Shown: one piece after another, positions 1 to 11,380 of the stretch
How the letters are laid out: every line of letters starts with the position of its first letter
Numbering within the stretch: position 1 is the stretch's first letter
Assembly (NCBI GenBank): GCA_018398765.1
Contig: JAHBMJ010001061.1
Coordinates: 1-36,675, forward strand
Source of the DNA: Chromera velia
Taxonomy: Eukaryota > Sar > Chromeraceae
DNA: 36,675 bases
Reading direction: 5' to 3'
Position numbers and translations under genes: made by a program
The notes under the pieces: generated by a model
What the model saw: only the letters and a program-made list of their open reading frames with translations
Databases searched by the model: none
Told to the model about the DNA's origin: nothing

Positions 1-78
1 GGGGGGGGAGTTGGCACGACCGCCCAGCCGGTGTGCGTACCCCCAAGAAGGCTTCCTATGGTTGATCTGGAGTGGCCG

Positions 79-272
79 TCAAAGTCCGGGCGCCTTTGGC
101 GCCCGGCTGCTAAAGCCCGACCACGCCGAAGGCGTGGGCCTGTCAAAGCCTAACCGTACCGAAATCGCGGGCCTGTCAAAGCCTAACCGTGCCGAAGGTG
201 CGGCCATGCCAAAGCCCGACCGTGCTGAAGGCGTGGGCCTATCAAAGCCTGACCGTGCTGCCCCAAAGCCTA
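79..272. repeat. 33-bp tandem repeat (about 5 units)
   Basis: AAAGCC cores occur at 112, 145, 178, 211 and 244, spaced exactly 33 bp, with a shortened last unit at 265. The units share a core of the form CCGAAGGCGTGGGCCTGTC. Because 33 is a multiple of 3, one plus frame reads as an 11-residue repeat (LSKPNRAEGVG-like). I see no independent sign that this frame is translated. A related pair of units lies near 2150-2195. Confidence 0.8.
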
Positions 273-495
273 CATGTGGCTTTTATAGTTATACGTATAT
301 TAATCTAGATATTAATGCATGCATGCACAAAGGTGTAAAAGCTATCTGAAAAACGTCTCGCTCTTCTGGCTTGTTACTATATATCGGTCCGCTACGGTCA
401 GCACTTACTCTTAGGCTGGCGAATTCAATCTGACCGTGTCTGTGTACTTTTGTTTTTCCAAAATGTCCAGCCTACCTTTTAATGCTCGTTTGTGA

Positions 496-1887
496 ATCGC
501 TGTGTCAGACTTCCTTGAAAATGCGGCTCAGAGTCTAAGGCTTGCGGAGTCAGTTTCAGAGTTCTTTCTGAAAACGTTGGGGATAGAATCCACAGAGCAC
601 ATTGAGAAGTACTTTGAATCCCAAAAGATCCCGAAAGGAATTTGAAGCTCTGAAGCTTCGATATGTTCGACAGGCCGACAAATTGAAGACTTTTCTTTTG
701 AAGCGGCTTGGAGGGGGCTCACAGAAGGCGGAACCTCAGCAAATTTTTTTTAAAGGCGCCCCCGGTGTAGGAGGCTGACACGCAGTCTCGGAAACGGACT
801 GCCCCCCCCTCTGCATGGGAGGAAAGTCCTCCTTCTGGAATATCATGGGGATTGATGACCAACTGGATGGGTCCGTTTCTTTTTCACTGGCTAATTTAAT
901 CATTCTGCATGCATGCATATCAAAAAACTGCATCCACGGTCAGTGTTCTCCACTTCTCTTCATACACTGTCTTAGATTCAGTCTGCATAACTATGGATCT
1001 GACTCTTCTATTGCCTTTGTCTCCTTTATCTTGTTTACAACGCAGGGAGCCCCAAAAAAGCCGAAGCCTGACAAGCCTAACAAGCCTTTCATCTTCTCGA
1101 ATAAGCCAAGAAGCTCTGGGGAGACGGCGGAAAGGCCAATTAGAAATCAGTCGGATGTTGCTGCCCTCATGCAGAGGGCTGACCTAACAGATGATGAGAA
1201 GGTGGACCGCCTTATGAAGTGCTTGAAGGAGAAGAAGGACATGGAACTCATCCAGGCGTGGTTCACCAATTTGCTTGAGGTTAGTGGGAGCCGGTGGGAG
1301 CGGGTGCTACTGGGAGGGTGGGAGGGAGGAAAACGTTTGGAGACAGGGGCTGCAGGCTCTCACAAAAAGAGAGATAAAGAAGGAGCTGAAAGTAAGACGT
1401 CTTTCTGCTCATGCAGGTTCAAAGGGCTCTAGCCTTTGAAGTTTTTAATGAAAGCAGAGAATTATGGGCCCTGACGACAGAGTATGAGCCTGCGTGTGAT
1501 GTGTATCCCTTTAAGTCAAAAGTTGGTGCACCGGCGCACGCAATCGTTTGCGCCAGTGCACCTCCTGCTGCAGCTTCTAATTCATCTGCTGAATCTGCAA
1601 CTCAGCCTGGGGATGTTAGCTAATTAATTGAAGAAACTGTGGAGGTGGAGGCTCGACGGCACGAAAGGCGTTAAGCAAGAGGATAAAGAGTGCAAACAAA
1701 AGGAAAAACGAAAGCAAAAGCAAAGGTAAAGGCAAAAAGCAAGGTGAAAGCAAAGGCTACTTTGTTTGTCCAGGCGACGAGCGAATATAGTGGTAGTGAA
1801 GGAGGGGGGACTACAGAGTTTGATGATGATGACGATGACTATCGCCCTGCTACGTGCAGAGTCCGTGAATCTAAAATTCCTAAATGA
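496..1887 (+). pseudogene. broken, unrecognised multi-part gene
   Basis: Protein-like segments follow one another on the plus strand but cannot be joined into an intact frame. Block 496-645 reads as a helical, acidic sequence. One extra G near 637 moves the reading to a new frame from 638, which stops at 776-778 just after a GAPGVGG stretch that only resembles a Walker A motif. A lysine- and proline-rich block from 1046 ends at a good donor (1280, GTTAGT) and continues in phase from 1417 after a 137-nt intron. That frame stops at 1621, 1672 and 1684 yet remains protein-like to 1887, where a KAKAKVKAKSK basic run is followed by an acidic DDDDDD run. This looks like a decayed gene, possibly of a mobile element given the flanking repeats. 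I do not recognise the family. Unrecognised introns could explain part of the breakage. Confidence 0.4.
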
Positions 1888-1919
1888 AGACTGACTAAGA
1901 CTGACAGATTCAAACTGAT

Positions 1920-2160
1920 TAAAATCGATCTTTTTTTTTTGTTGTTATTTTAAATATTTAAGTTGATTATAGCAGATACTATAAGAGAGTATTAAAATAT
2001 TTTAAAATTAGGTTAAACTAGATTAAATTAGGTTATAATATTTTAAAGCTACAATAGACTGGAGGTATATTCCATACTAGAAAGAATTAACTTTCTGTTG
2101 CTAGAGCCTTGATGATATATTATTGTATACTAGAAAGAATGAGCTTTCTATCGTCAAAGC
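1920..2160. other. AT-rich tail with repeated small hairpins
   Basis: This stretch is far more AT-rich than its surroundings and has repeated TTAAA/TAGATTAAATTAGG-like words. The 14-mer ATACTAGAAAGAAT occurs at 2074 and again at 2127. In each copy AGAAAG is followed by CTTTCT, giving a short hairpin. No open reading frame of note is present. Confidence 0.6.
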
Positions 2161-2195
2161 CCTGGCGACGAAGGCGCCAAGCTGCCAAAGCCCAG
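2150..2195. repeat. units related to the 33-bp repeat
   Basis: AAAGCC cores at 2156 and 2187 flank a GACGAAGGCGCCAAGCTGCC segment. Of 21 aligned bases, 18 match the left border near 99-118 (GGCGCC..GCTGC.AAAGCCC). The repeat therefore lies in direct orientation on both sides of the segment that carries the broken gene and the AT-rich tail. Confidence 0.55.
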
Positions 2196-2396
2196 AGTTT
2201 GATTGACAGCCCACAGGGTCATAGAAAGGCTTCTTGGGGGTAGGCGTGCGTCAATCGTGCAGTTCTCATTTTTTTTGGTTTCCGGGGCTGTTCGCAAGCT
2301 TGCTTGCGTCAGATATCTAACGAATGTATGCTCGAATGCATGGTGCGGGGTAACTTTTTTTGGTGCGGCATGCAGTGCATGCATGGCAGCATACAC

Positions 2397-2623
2397 GCGC
2401 GGGGGGGCTCGTACAAAATACCTTATGTAACGGCGTTGCATAAGAGGGCTAGAGGGGGGGGGGTCTTATGCAGAGGTGGTCCCTCTGGGCGCCGCCGCAG
2501 TCTAGCATCCATTACATACGCGCCGCCGCCTTATGCAACCAGCAAATTGATGGCTTTGGGGGGGGNGGGGGGGGGTTATGCAACGCCGTTGCATAATTAT
2601 TTTGTACGAGTCCCCCGGACGCG
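2397..2623. mobile_element. foldback / MITE-like element with nested palindromes
   Basis: The left arm (2397-2443) and the right arm (2576-2623) are imperfect inverted copies of about 47 bp. Both run from a CG/G-rich outer end through CTCGTACAAAATA to an inner 21-bp palindrome of the form TTATGCAACGsCGTTGCATAA. Each arm is thus itself able to fold. The right palindrome is perfect apart from its centre and the left has one change. The roughly 130-bp core is G-rich, contains further TTATGCA words and has one unresolved base at 2566. No coding capacity is seen. The structure matches a non-autonomous DNA element, but I cannot define target duplications because the outer ends are GC-rich and uneven. 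Confidence 0.55.
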
Positions 2624-3104
2624 GGCCCGATCGATCAGCGGGCGGCCCCCCTGCATGCGCGCCGCCGCGCATGAAAGCTAGCTAGTGCAAGTCATCACCA
2701 TGCGCCACACCTGCAGAGAATCTCCTTCTGACAGGGAGGGGAGGAGGACTCTGTGAAGGCAAGGACGAATGAGCACACCACTGTCAGAGATATATATATA
2801 GGTAGATCCATCGAAGAGCGGCGTGCACCTGATCAAAATGTACGTTTTCATCCTTCAATGGGTACGTGCATGCGTGTGTGTCAGGAGGTCAGAGCAAGCA
2901 GAAATCAATTCCTCATAGAGACGGTTGCTGTCCACAGTCCAATCGTCCGTTCTTCAAATATGCTGGCTTTGTTTGTCTTCTTCTGACAAGTGTGTGACAC
3001 GCCCGCAAAAGACCGTTGAGGCGGACAACGTAATTACATCCCGCTGCGTCATCCGGCCACCTGCTGCTTCACTCTTTCCAGCTGAAGTGGCCTTGCTGTA
3101 ATCC
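2624..3104. other. upstream region of the SH3 gene
   Basis: No gene is recognised here. The stretch has GC-rich sequence up to about 2690, then mixed sequence with a short TATATATATA run near 2791, which could serve as a core promoter element for the gene at 3105. The promoter role is inference only. Confidence 0.3.
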
Positions 3105-3796
3105 TTGTTCATTCCTTCACACCAAAGCATTCCGTCAATCGTTCAACCAATGAGCTCACCGCAAATGGGATCTGCCGAAGGGCCAGGGGGGCGTTTCGCA
3201 CCCGCCGACCTTCGACGCCAAAGACAGCGTGCAAAAAGGCAAGAACGACTCGAGTATCTAGGGTCACAGACGAACGACCCTGGAATCATCTTGAAGATTG
3301 CCGAGGGAGAAAAGAAACCCGGCGAGTTTCTTGCCAAGCGCTGCGTGAGCCAGGAGGCAGATGAGGAGGGTCGCTACTCCTGTACCTGGACAATCGTCAG
3401 TATCTGCTTCTTTCGTTCTTTCTTTTTCCCGGTTGTCTTCCTCAGATCTGCACCTGATCAAAGGTTGCCCTTCACACGAAGTCCCCAGCCTTGTCGTTTC
3501 CTGCCATGTCTCATATCTGGTCTGTCGTTGGTGCTCTATCAATATGAAGAGGAGGGGTAAATACGCGTGTGTGGCAGTCAGTGATCAGAAGGCGCAGAGG
3601 CATGCTTGCTGTCTGGGCATGCATCCGGGAGACGCATACGAGCTATAGCGTCTTCTGTGTGTGAGAGAGAGCGCGCGTTTGCCCTTTCTTGCTTCTCACC
3701 CCTTTCTCCCCTTCAGCCTCTCTGTGATCGATGCGATGTTCTCTCCTCCGTCCACAACTTTGGTCAATTTCCTTGAACCTTCTCTTCTTCGTTCTG

Positions 3797-3839
<43 letters not shown>

Positions 3840-4751
3840 ATCGGAGTTCCCTCTGAGTTTGAGTTCAGGGTGCGTGCATTCTTTCTGTTGTCGATCCTCC
3901 TGTTCTTCTGCTTGTTGGTAGAACCGACCTGCTCTTTTTACAGTGACGCAGAGTCCCAAGAAAAGAGGTGCATGCGTAAATCCAGGAAGACCTTCATAGG
4001 GAATGTCGCTGGTTTCCGGGGCGATCACATATCAATATGTTGAATAGGGAGCCGTATGCCTACCTTGTCGGTTGCCAACTGTTCGATCTACTGCCATTCC
4101 CCCTTCTCTTTGCCTTTCTTTACCAGTTTCGTTGTCTGTTTCTTCCTCTGTCTGTGCAGACATCGCCGGAGAAGGACGAGACAGTCTACAGGGTTCGTCC
4201 GATAGTGTGGCCATGTGCAGCCGTTTTCTTTTCGTGTATTTGCAGACGTTGCTTCCTTTTTGCACCGTACATGCAACAGGAGGAGACAGCTTGCCAACGT
4301 TGTCTGTGTGGTGATGCAATTGAAGCGCAACCGGTGTTTGTTTCCCTTCAGACCAGACATTCTGGGGTTTCAACAAAATTTCCTCCTCTACTTCTCTCTC
4401 GCACTTTGGCCCTCTCCATGTTTCCCTCTTCTTCATTTGATTACATTCAAATGAGTCTGGAGTCAATTTCCGGATTCCTCTAGCTTACTATTTCCCTCTG
4501 CGTTGCCTTCCCAACTAAACCCCCCCCTGTAATGCTCACCCAATGAAAGCGCGGCTTCATGGAGGAGACTTGCTGGAGGTTTTGGTCGATCTGTTTGTAC
4601 TTTTTCCTTTTGTACGTTAGTCCAGAAAATGCATCAACGCTTTTCGCCTGCATAATCGTGTTCCTGCAGCTCGTGCACAAGGAGCACGCACAACTCCAGG
4701 CGAACAAACTGCGAAGTCAACTGGACGCACTTCGGGTTCGTCCGCTTTTTT

Positions 4752-4782
<31 letters not shown>

Positions 4783-4793
4783 ACCATCTCCGA

Positions 4794-4830
<37 letters not shown>

Positions 4831-4831
4831 C

Positions 4832-4904
<73 letters not shown>

Positions 4905-6271
4905 CGTGTGTGCGCGCGCGCGTGCGTGCGTGAGCGGGCGCTGTTTTGCTCCTAAAATAGAACCGTTTTGTTGCTGTACGCCTATGTGAGGGTGGACGTT
5001 CTTCTCCTTGACTACTTTGAAGGACAAAAAAAGCACCGTGCGTGCACTTGCGCTACCTATCTTTTTTGTATGCAGGCGAAGTACGATGCGGTACTTCACG
5101 AGAATTCCCTCATTCGTGCTGCGTTGGCTTCCCGTGGTGGTGGCGTCCCATTCCCCCCCACCTCCCCGCACCAGCCGTATGCGGGGGGAGCCGGGGGGGG
5201 TCCTCTCTCTCGTCCCTCTGGTACAGCCCCTGCAGCTGCGGCTGCGTTGTGGGAACTTGAGCTGGAAATGGGGGGGGGTGAGATGGGGGAGCGAGAAAGA
5301 GGAGGCGAGATGACACCGTCGTATCCTGCTCCTTCTCCTTCCTACAATCCCCACAGCCGGCCTGAGCCTGCTCAAAGTCGAAACGCACCCCCCCCGATGG
5401 GCATGCCCCGACGCCCACCTCCGTCTGTTCCCACGCCTCTTCCTTTTCCAGGACACGGATCTCTAGAGGGACCTGGAAGAAGCGGAAGCCAGAGGCAGTT
5501 CCCTCCTCAGTCGACACACGATGAGCATTTCCACATTCATGAGCAACTGCCGACCAAGAGCGCTGAGGTTGGAGGTGTAGCTGAAGAGGGGGCTCCAGGC
5601 TACGGCTACACGCACAACTACAAGGACCCTCTCACCCATCCACACGCCCACCTGCAAGCCCAGCCAAGAGTTGGAGACTGGGGGCTCACGTCTCGCCCCG
5701 CACAGGCACACAGAGAGACGGCGGGACATACAGGAGGGATGAGTGAGAGGGAGAGGGACGTTGGTGTCCATGCACAAGCACAAGCAGGAGCCCCATCAAC
5801 GTCAACATCTTCACACACACACGTGGCAGTGGAGCGACACGACCCTATGGAAGACAAGGAACTTCCCCTACTCGAGGGTGGGTGGGTGGGTGAGTGGGTC
5901 TCTGTTGTATTGCTTCTTTCCCCCGTGTGTTTGTTTGGGTTGGATTGTGATGACTACATGGAGGTTCAATGGAGGGAGAACGCACTTCCTTCCACGTGTG
6001 AGGTCCACTCGTTCAGATGATGATCGCTGACTTTCCTTTGGCTTGCTACACTCAGTCTTTCCTTATTACAGCCTTGTCCATGTTTCTTCATTACTCCTCT
6101 TTTTCCTCGATCTATGCCTGCCTGCCTGCAGGAGATTTGGTCTTGTGCGTCCATCAGCACGCGAGCGGATGGTCGTGGGGGTCTCTCGTCGCTGGGGGTC
6201 CCGCTGGGACCCGGGGGGGGCGCCAGGAGGGATGGTTCCCTGCTCACAAAATTCGTCCTGCTGCAGTGTGA
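3105..6271 (+). CDS. coiled-coil, proline-rich protein with C-terminal SH3 domain
   Basis: My exon model is 3105-3395, 3840-3869, 4160-4192, 4670-4735, 5076-5877 and 6132-6271, total 1362 nt, giving 453 residues. The ATG at 3150 is an alternative start. The first five exons join in phase 0 and the last intron is phase 1. The N-terminal exon is basic (RRQRQRAKRQ near residue 40). Residues about 119-160 form a leucine-rich coiled coil (QANKLRSQLDALR and AVLHENSLIRAAL lie in adjacent exons). A long Pro/Gly/His-rich low-complexity linker follows. Residues about 389-451 are an SH3 domain, with DKELPLLEGDLVL, SGWSWG and GWFPAHKI matching the RT loop/GD, WW-like and FP positions. The ALYDY motif is degenerate. 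SH3 domains bind proline-rich ligands, so a scaffold role is likely but inferred. Exons 2 and 3 are very short and are the least certain; a candidate micro-exon at 3944-3967 does not fit the phase. Confidence 0.68.
3803..3836. repeat. (TG)17 microsatellite abutting a 3' splice site
   Basis: A pure TG run ends directly at the CAG acceptor (3837-3839) of exon 2 of the SH3 gene. It takes the place of an ordinary polypyrimidine tract. Confidence 0.9.
4754..4912. repeat. compound (GT)n-(CT)n-(CT)n-(GT)n microsatellite
   Basis: GT repeats at about 4754-4782, CT repeats at about 4797-4827 and 4839-4871, then GT repeats at about 4871-4902 with a CG-rich end. All lie within the 4736-5075 intron of the SH3 gene. 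The dinucleotide blocks are arranged almost symmetrically. Confidence 0.9.
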
Positions 6272-6347
6272 ATGAATGAAGCGATAAAGTGAAAGAAGGC
6301 AGGACGGACGCATGACTGGCTCCTCTGCTTTCTCACTCTCCCTCCCT

Positions 6348-6368
6348 CCCTCCCTCCCTCCCTCCCTC
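6348..6368. repeat. (CCCT)n microsatellite
   Basis: Five or more CCCT units lie about 80 bp downstream of the SH3 gene stop codon. Confidence 0.85.
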
Positions 6369-6916
6369 TGTCTCTTTGTCCGGCCCGTCCTCCTATGTGA
6401 AGGTGTAAATCAAAAAAGACTCTTTCTCCATTGTTTCCTTGCTACCCGCTTTCCAATGAGCTCCCTTGTTTCCTTCCTTCGCCCAATGCACCGGCTCCGG
6501 GAAGGGGATAAAACTTGTGGTACATGTCCGAAGGCAGCGAGAAGGAAAGGAAGGTTGACAGACAACTGGGGAGGGGCATTATTGAGTGGGTGTGGCAGAT
6601 CAGTACGATTTGAAGATCCACGCAGAAGAGAAAATTGAAGGAGAAGAATGGGAAGATGTGAGCGTACGTGCATGCAAAAGAAGAAGGGAGACCGCTGTAA
6701 GAAAAGAAAAAGTGAGTGCCTTAATGGAAGCGTCCAGTGAACTGGATGGAATCCGACCGTGGTGGATCCCCTGGTAGGGGGGTGCACAAATTTCTTTCAA
6801 GGAACAAAAAAGAAAATCAACTGTGTTGGAAGACAAAGAGGGGGAAACAGAAAGTGAAGCCAAGGGTAGCAGTCTGGATCTTTCCTTGTCAGTCTTTCCT
6901 TCTTTTCTCCATGTCT

Positions 6917-6953
6917 TCTTCTCTTCTCTTCTCTTCTCTTCTCTTCTCTTCTC
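6917..6953. repeat. (TTCTC)n microsatellite
   Basis: About seven uninterrupted pentamer units, plus-strand pyrimidine only. Confidence 0.85.
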
Positions 6954-8840
6954 GAGTCTTGTCTTGTCTGGTGGCACGTGAGGAAGACTGCCGACAAAGA
7001 AACAATTCAGACAGGCGGAGAAATGAATGATGTGGGAGGAGTGATGATGCAAAGCCGACGCAGAAATCCAGCGACTGTCTGGGACTGCATGGCATTGCAT
7101 GTGTGTGTGCGTGAGTATGTATGTATGCATGCATGTGTGTGCGTGTGCAAACATGCACCCGCGCGTTTGACTCAGACCGTTTGGCCGACCCGTGTGGGGG
7201 TAGCCAGACTCTCCAAAGGAATTTTCATCTTTTCTGCTCAGTTGACCAACGACAGGAACAACGAGAGAGAATCAGAGATTAAAGCCGATCGAGTGAGTGA
7301 AAAGGGGATTGGGCGCCTCTAATACATAAGTATTCACCCAAGCAAAGTCAGAATGATGGAAGGTGTGAAAAGAAAAGAAAAGAGCCATCCACCCGATTCA
7401 TAAACCCATTCGATCCATCTGACAAACAATTCGTTCGATTCAAGAGCGGGAGGGAGACGGGAAGACCGAAGATGTGTGCACGGATGTGTCCCTTAGGCAA
7501 ATTTCCTTCTTCTCTTTCTGGCTGGCTTTTTTTTGGTCCTCTTTCTTCCTATCTAGGATGGATCTTTCCTTTCTTTTTCTCCCAGCTGCTCTCACCGCCG
7601 TCCGTCCGCGTCGTTCACGAAGGAACGGACTCTTCTGGCTTAGAGGGTCCGTTTGATTTTTCTTTCTTTCTTTTCGGCATGCAAGGCTGCTCACAACAAA
7701 CGGAATCCGGACACGTCAGCAACTCTCAAGTCTCAATCGCGGGAGAGATGAGAGAGGGGTGGGTGGGCAATGTCGTGACGTTGTGCGGCAGGAAGAAAAC
7801 GAAGGAAGAAAAAACTGACTTGACGTCCGTTTGCGAAAGAAGAAAGGACTCAAGTCGACGAGCAGCCTCATGCATTGCAAAGAAAGAAAAGCGGAGGTAG
7901 CTTTTTCTCAAAAGAACACGATTGGCGGGAGAAGGAAGGGAAAAGAGATGGAAGGAAGGAAGGAAGGAAAAAATGTGACTGAGGCGGAGTCGAAGCCGCA
8001 GGCGACCAGACAGGAAGAATTTCTAGAAACAAAAAAAGGAAAATTCAGGCGACACGGTAAGGGGGAAGTTGGAAAGTGCATGGGACGTTTGGGAATCGAA
8101 GGAAAGATGTAAGACTTTCGATCAAATAGGGAGGATCCGTGGATGGATGGATGAATGGATGGACGGATATACCTCGATGGAGGTTGCGTCTTTCTTCTCT
8201 CTTCTTCGTCCTTTTCTCTACTTTTCGCATACGTTTATTTGCATGCTTTGTGCCTGCCCGACCCCCGTTTCTCCTCTTCTGTCGCTGAGCCCGTCTTGCA
8301 AGACCTCTCCCTGCGTCTGCGTGCGTCAGTCTTTCCTGGCGAGACGTAGAGGGAGTGAGGGAGGGAGCGGTTTGAGAGGATTGGAGGGTAAAGGGACTGT
8401 CGGAAGGAGGGGGTTGCGATTTGGTTGTTCCAGCTGCCTCGCTGTTTGTCCACGCAGAAGAAAATCAAATGAACAAAAAAGTAGGTACGTGGATGAGGAA
8501 GGCAGGGAGGTGCTGTTCCGCTCCCTGCTTTCTTTCACCTGCAGAAACAATGAACGAAAGAGAGAACGAAAGAAAGAAAACCTGGAGCCCGACCGATCGA
8601 CTTTTTCGAAAATTTCCTCTCGCTTCATTCTACCTCATTTTATTCTTGATTTCTTTCTTACGTTTCTGGACCCACACACACAAAAAGGGATGAATTGATG
8701 ATCGATCACACTATGTAGACTGGGGCATGCAGACATGGGAGGGCGAGAAGAAGGCAACGCGTTTCTTTCTCGAACGTGTATGCGTGCTATCTGTGCATGC
8801 GATTTATTTATTCATTTACTGCTTGTGTGTTCTGTCTGTT

Positions 8841-8872
8841 TGTATGTATGTATGTATGTATGTATGTATGTA
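8841..8872. repeat. (TGTA)8 microsatellite
   Basis: A pure tetranucleotide run. Confidence 0.9.
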
Positions 8873-10969
8873 GGAATATGCGTGTGTTTGTGATGCTAGG
8901 GAAAGGGTCTCGGCCTGAAGGGTTGCTGACTTAACCGATTCATTTGGGTCCGTTTTGTCATGCTAGCTCTTCCATGCAGGCTTGTTGTCGTTTCTGCACG
9001 CATGGGGGACGCGTTTCGTGGTTCTTTCTGTATGGCACCTTCCTTTTCTACTCCTCCTTTTCTTCCTTCCCATCTTCTTTGCTCTCAGGAAAGGGAGTGC
9101 CTGCTACCCTAGCTCTCGGCTTGCTCACCCGTCTCCCTGAAATTTCTTTCTATGTATGTGTCACTGATTTGTCTCGACATTCGAACCTACCTCTCCATTC
9201 CCTCTGTACTCCAACTCCCTCTCGTCTGCCTGCCTGTGATCATCCATCTGCATGCGCTGTGTGTGATTGCTCCATCGAGACCTCGCGAGATCTTCGAAGG
9301 ATCGACAGTTTTGTATAGGAGAAGAGAGGAGACACACAAAAAGAAGAATTAAGGGAAGAAATGAGTCAGCCAGTCAGTCAGATAGACAGAGTGGGTCGTG
9401 AGGGGACCCGACAGAGAGAGGGCATCAAAGAGACACGAGGGGTCGATTGACTGGCTGTGAAGGAACGGAAGTGGGGGAGATATTTTGATAGAGAGAAACC
9501 GTAAAAAGTCAGGCGGATCGGATCAAATGAGAAAACCTGACTGACATCGTTGACGTGACAGCAAACAAAAGGGGAGAGGGACGAAACGAAAACACACAGA
9601 CACAAGGAGAGGAGAACGCCCGCCCCCTGTTGCCATTCTCCCTTCCCTTCCCTTCTTTTTGATAGCCTGCAGAGCCTCTTACTCCTTCTTGTCTCCTCTG
9701 GAAATTGGTTTGTCTGTTTCTATGGGTCTGTCTGGTCTCCCCTCTTTTTTTTGTAGCCGCCTGCTCACTGGCTTATTGCGAACAGCCGGAGATTTGCTCT
9801 ACAAACGGATTGTCAGTCAAACTTTCTGTTCCTTGTTTCAGGTAGAGGGCATAGTTGTGGATACGCATTTATCTTCTTTCTGCCTTTCCGATTTGTTCGG
9901 GACGAGCAATTAAGGGAGGAAAGCTGAATTATCCTGGGTGCCTTTATTTGCTCCTTTCTGACTTGCCTGCGACTTCTTTACCTGTTTGGTGAATTGCCTA
10001 GCCTTCGCTTCTTCGTCCGTCTTTCATGATTGATTCTCTTCTCTCCCTTTCTTCGCCCTCCGTCCTTTGGCGGCTGGCATTCCTGCCTCTTATGAAGCGA
10101 GAGAGAAAGCAAAACCTTTTTTACTAACTGGATGTAAGACGACTTCCTGGCCCCGCCCCCTTTTTCTTATTCTTGCTTGTGTTTGTGCTTGTCGGAGCAG
10201 AACCGAAGTTGCTTCTTCCTTTCAACTCTTTTTGCTTTCACCTGGTCGTCCTCACTTCCTATTCCCCTCTTTTCATCAGTTGCGTATCTGTTACGTGCTG
10301 TCGATGTGTAGGTGTGTGCTTGTGACCAAAGAGAACGCGCAGAACGGACAAAATGTGGTGACTGTTGCTTTGCCTCGTGCCGTCCTTTCCGTGCTTGGAG
10401 CTATCGAAAGTGGGACCAGGCGTTCACACGAACGAACGAAAAAATGAACGGAGAATCGACGAGGCGAAGCGCGGAAGGCCTGAGAAACCACATGCCAAAA
10501 ACCTTGGAGAGAAAAAGCAGGTACGTCAAATAACGGTAATAAAGACGGAGGGAGCATCAGAGAGTCCACATGAGAGTCGGACAAGCACGGAATGAAATAA
10601 ACTCGCATGTTCGCATACTGCCTGTTGCTACTGCTGTTGTTGTGCATCGGTAGACCTCCATGCAGTGTGCTGCTGCTGCTGGTACTGTGTTTGGTTGTGT
10701 GTGTATTCAATGCATTCTTGTGCTTGTTTGGAATTCGCTGATCTGTCTCCTTTTGTCCTTTCCTCTCTTCCTGGCCAGTTTCCTCTCCGACCGAAGCTTC
10801 GGATCGATTTTGTGGCATTCATTGTTATTCGTTCGTGCAGTAAGTGATAGATAGACTGAATAGAGAAAGGGAAGGGAGAGGTGAGAACTTGAATGAATCA
10901 GAAGAGAATTAATTCGCAGCGAGAGAGTCGGGGTGAGTTAAGGCTGTTCTTTCAGTCACAACTCATCAG

Positions 10970-10996
10970 TCACTCACTCACTCACTCACTCACTCA
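10970..10996. repeat. (CACT)n microsatellite
   Basis: Six or more uninterrupted CACT units. Confidence 0.88.
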
Positions 10997-11345
10997 GTTT
11001 CTATTTCCTCTGAGCCCCCTCCCCCCCCCCAAAAAGGAAACGATTGCTCGATCGAGAAATTCATTCCCTTTCTCCCTCTTCCGGGACTCTCATTTCTTTG
11101 ACCTTCCTTTCCTTCTCGACCGCGCTCATGTCGGCAGGATTCCTTCCTTTCTTCCTTGACTGATGCTATGCCCTGGACATCCGGACATGCAGAGTTATCT
11201 GACGACCTCTGTGTGTGTTGATTGGGCGGGGGAGAGGAGGAAAACAAAAAGAGAAACCAACAAACGAAAGAGGGATCGGATGCGCCGCTTTGGCGTCCAT
11301 CTGTCGGTTTGTTTGGACAGTGAACAAAAGGGTGCTTTGAGACGT

Positions 11346-11347
<2 letters not shown>

Positions 11348-11379
<32 letters not shown>
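11348..11379. repeat. (GT)16 microsatellite
   Basis: A pure GT run of about 32 bp. Confidence 0.9.

Positions 11380-11380
<1 letters not shown>

Noticed and set aside
11-349. Open frame with an 11-residue SKPNRAEG repeat
   Set aside because: It follows directly from the 33-bp DNA repeat, which is a multiple of three. No start context, splice signal or non-repeat domain supports a protein.
3944-3967. Micro-exon in the SH3 gene between a TTTTTACAG acceptor and a GTGCAT donor
   Set aside because: Entered in phase 0 it begins with a stop, and other phases break the coiled-coil frame downstream.
4617-5456. Long minus-strand open frame over the SH3 gene
   Set aside because: It translates microsatellites (HTHTHT, RERERE) and the antisense of a well-supported coding exon.
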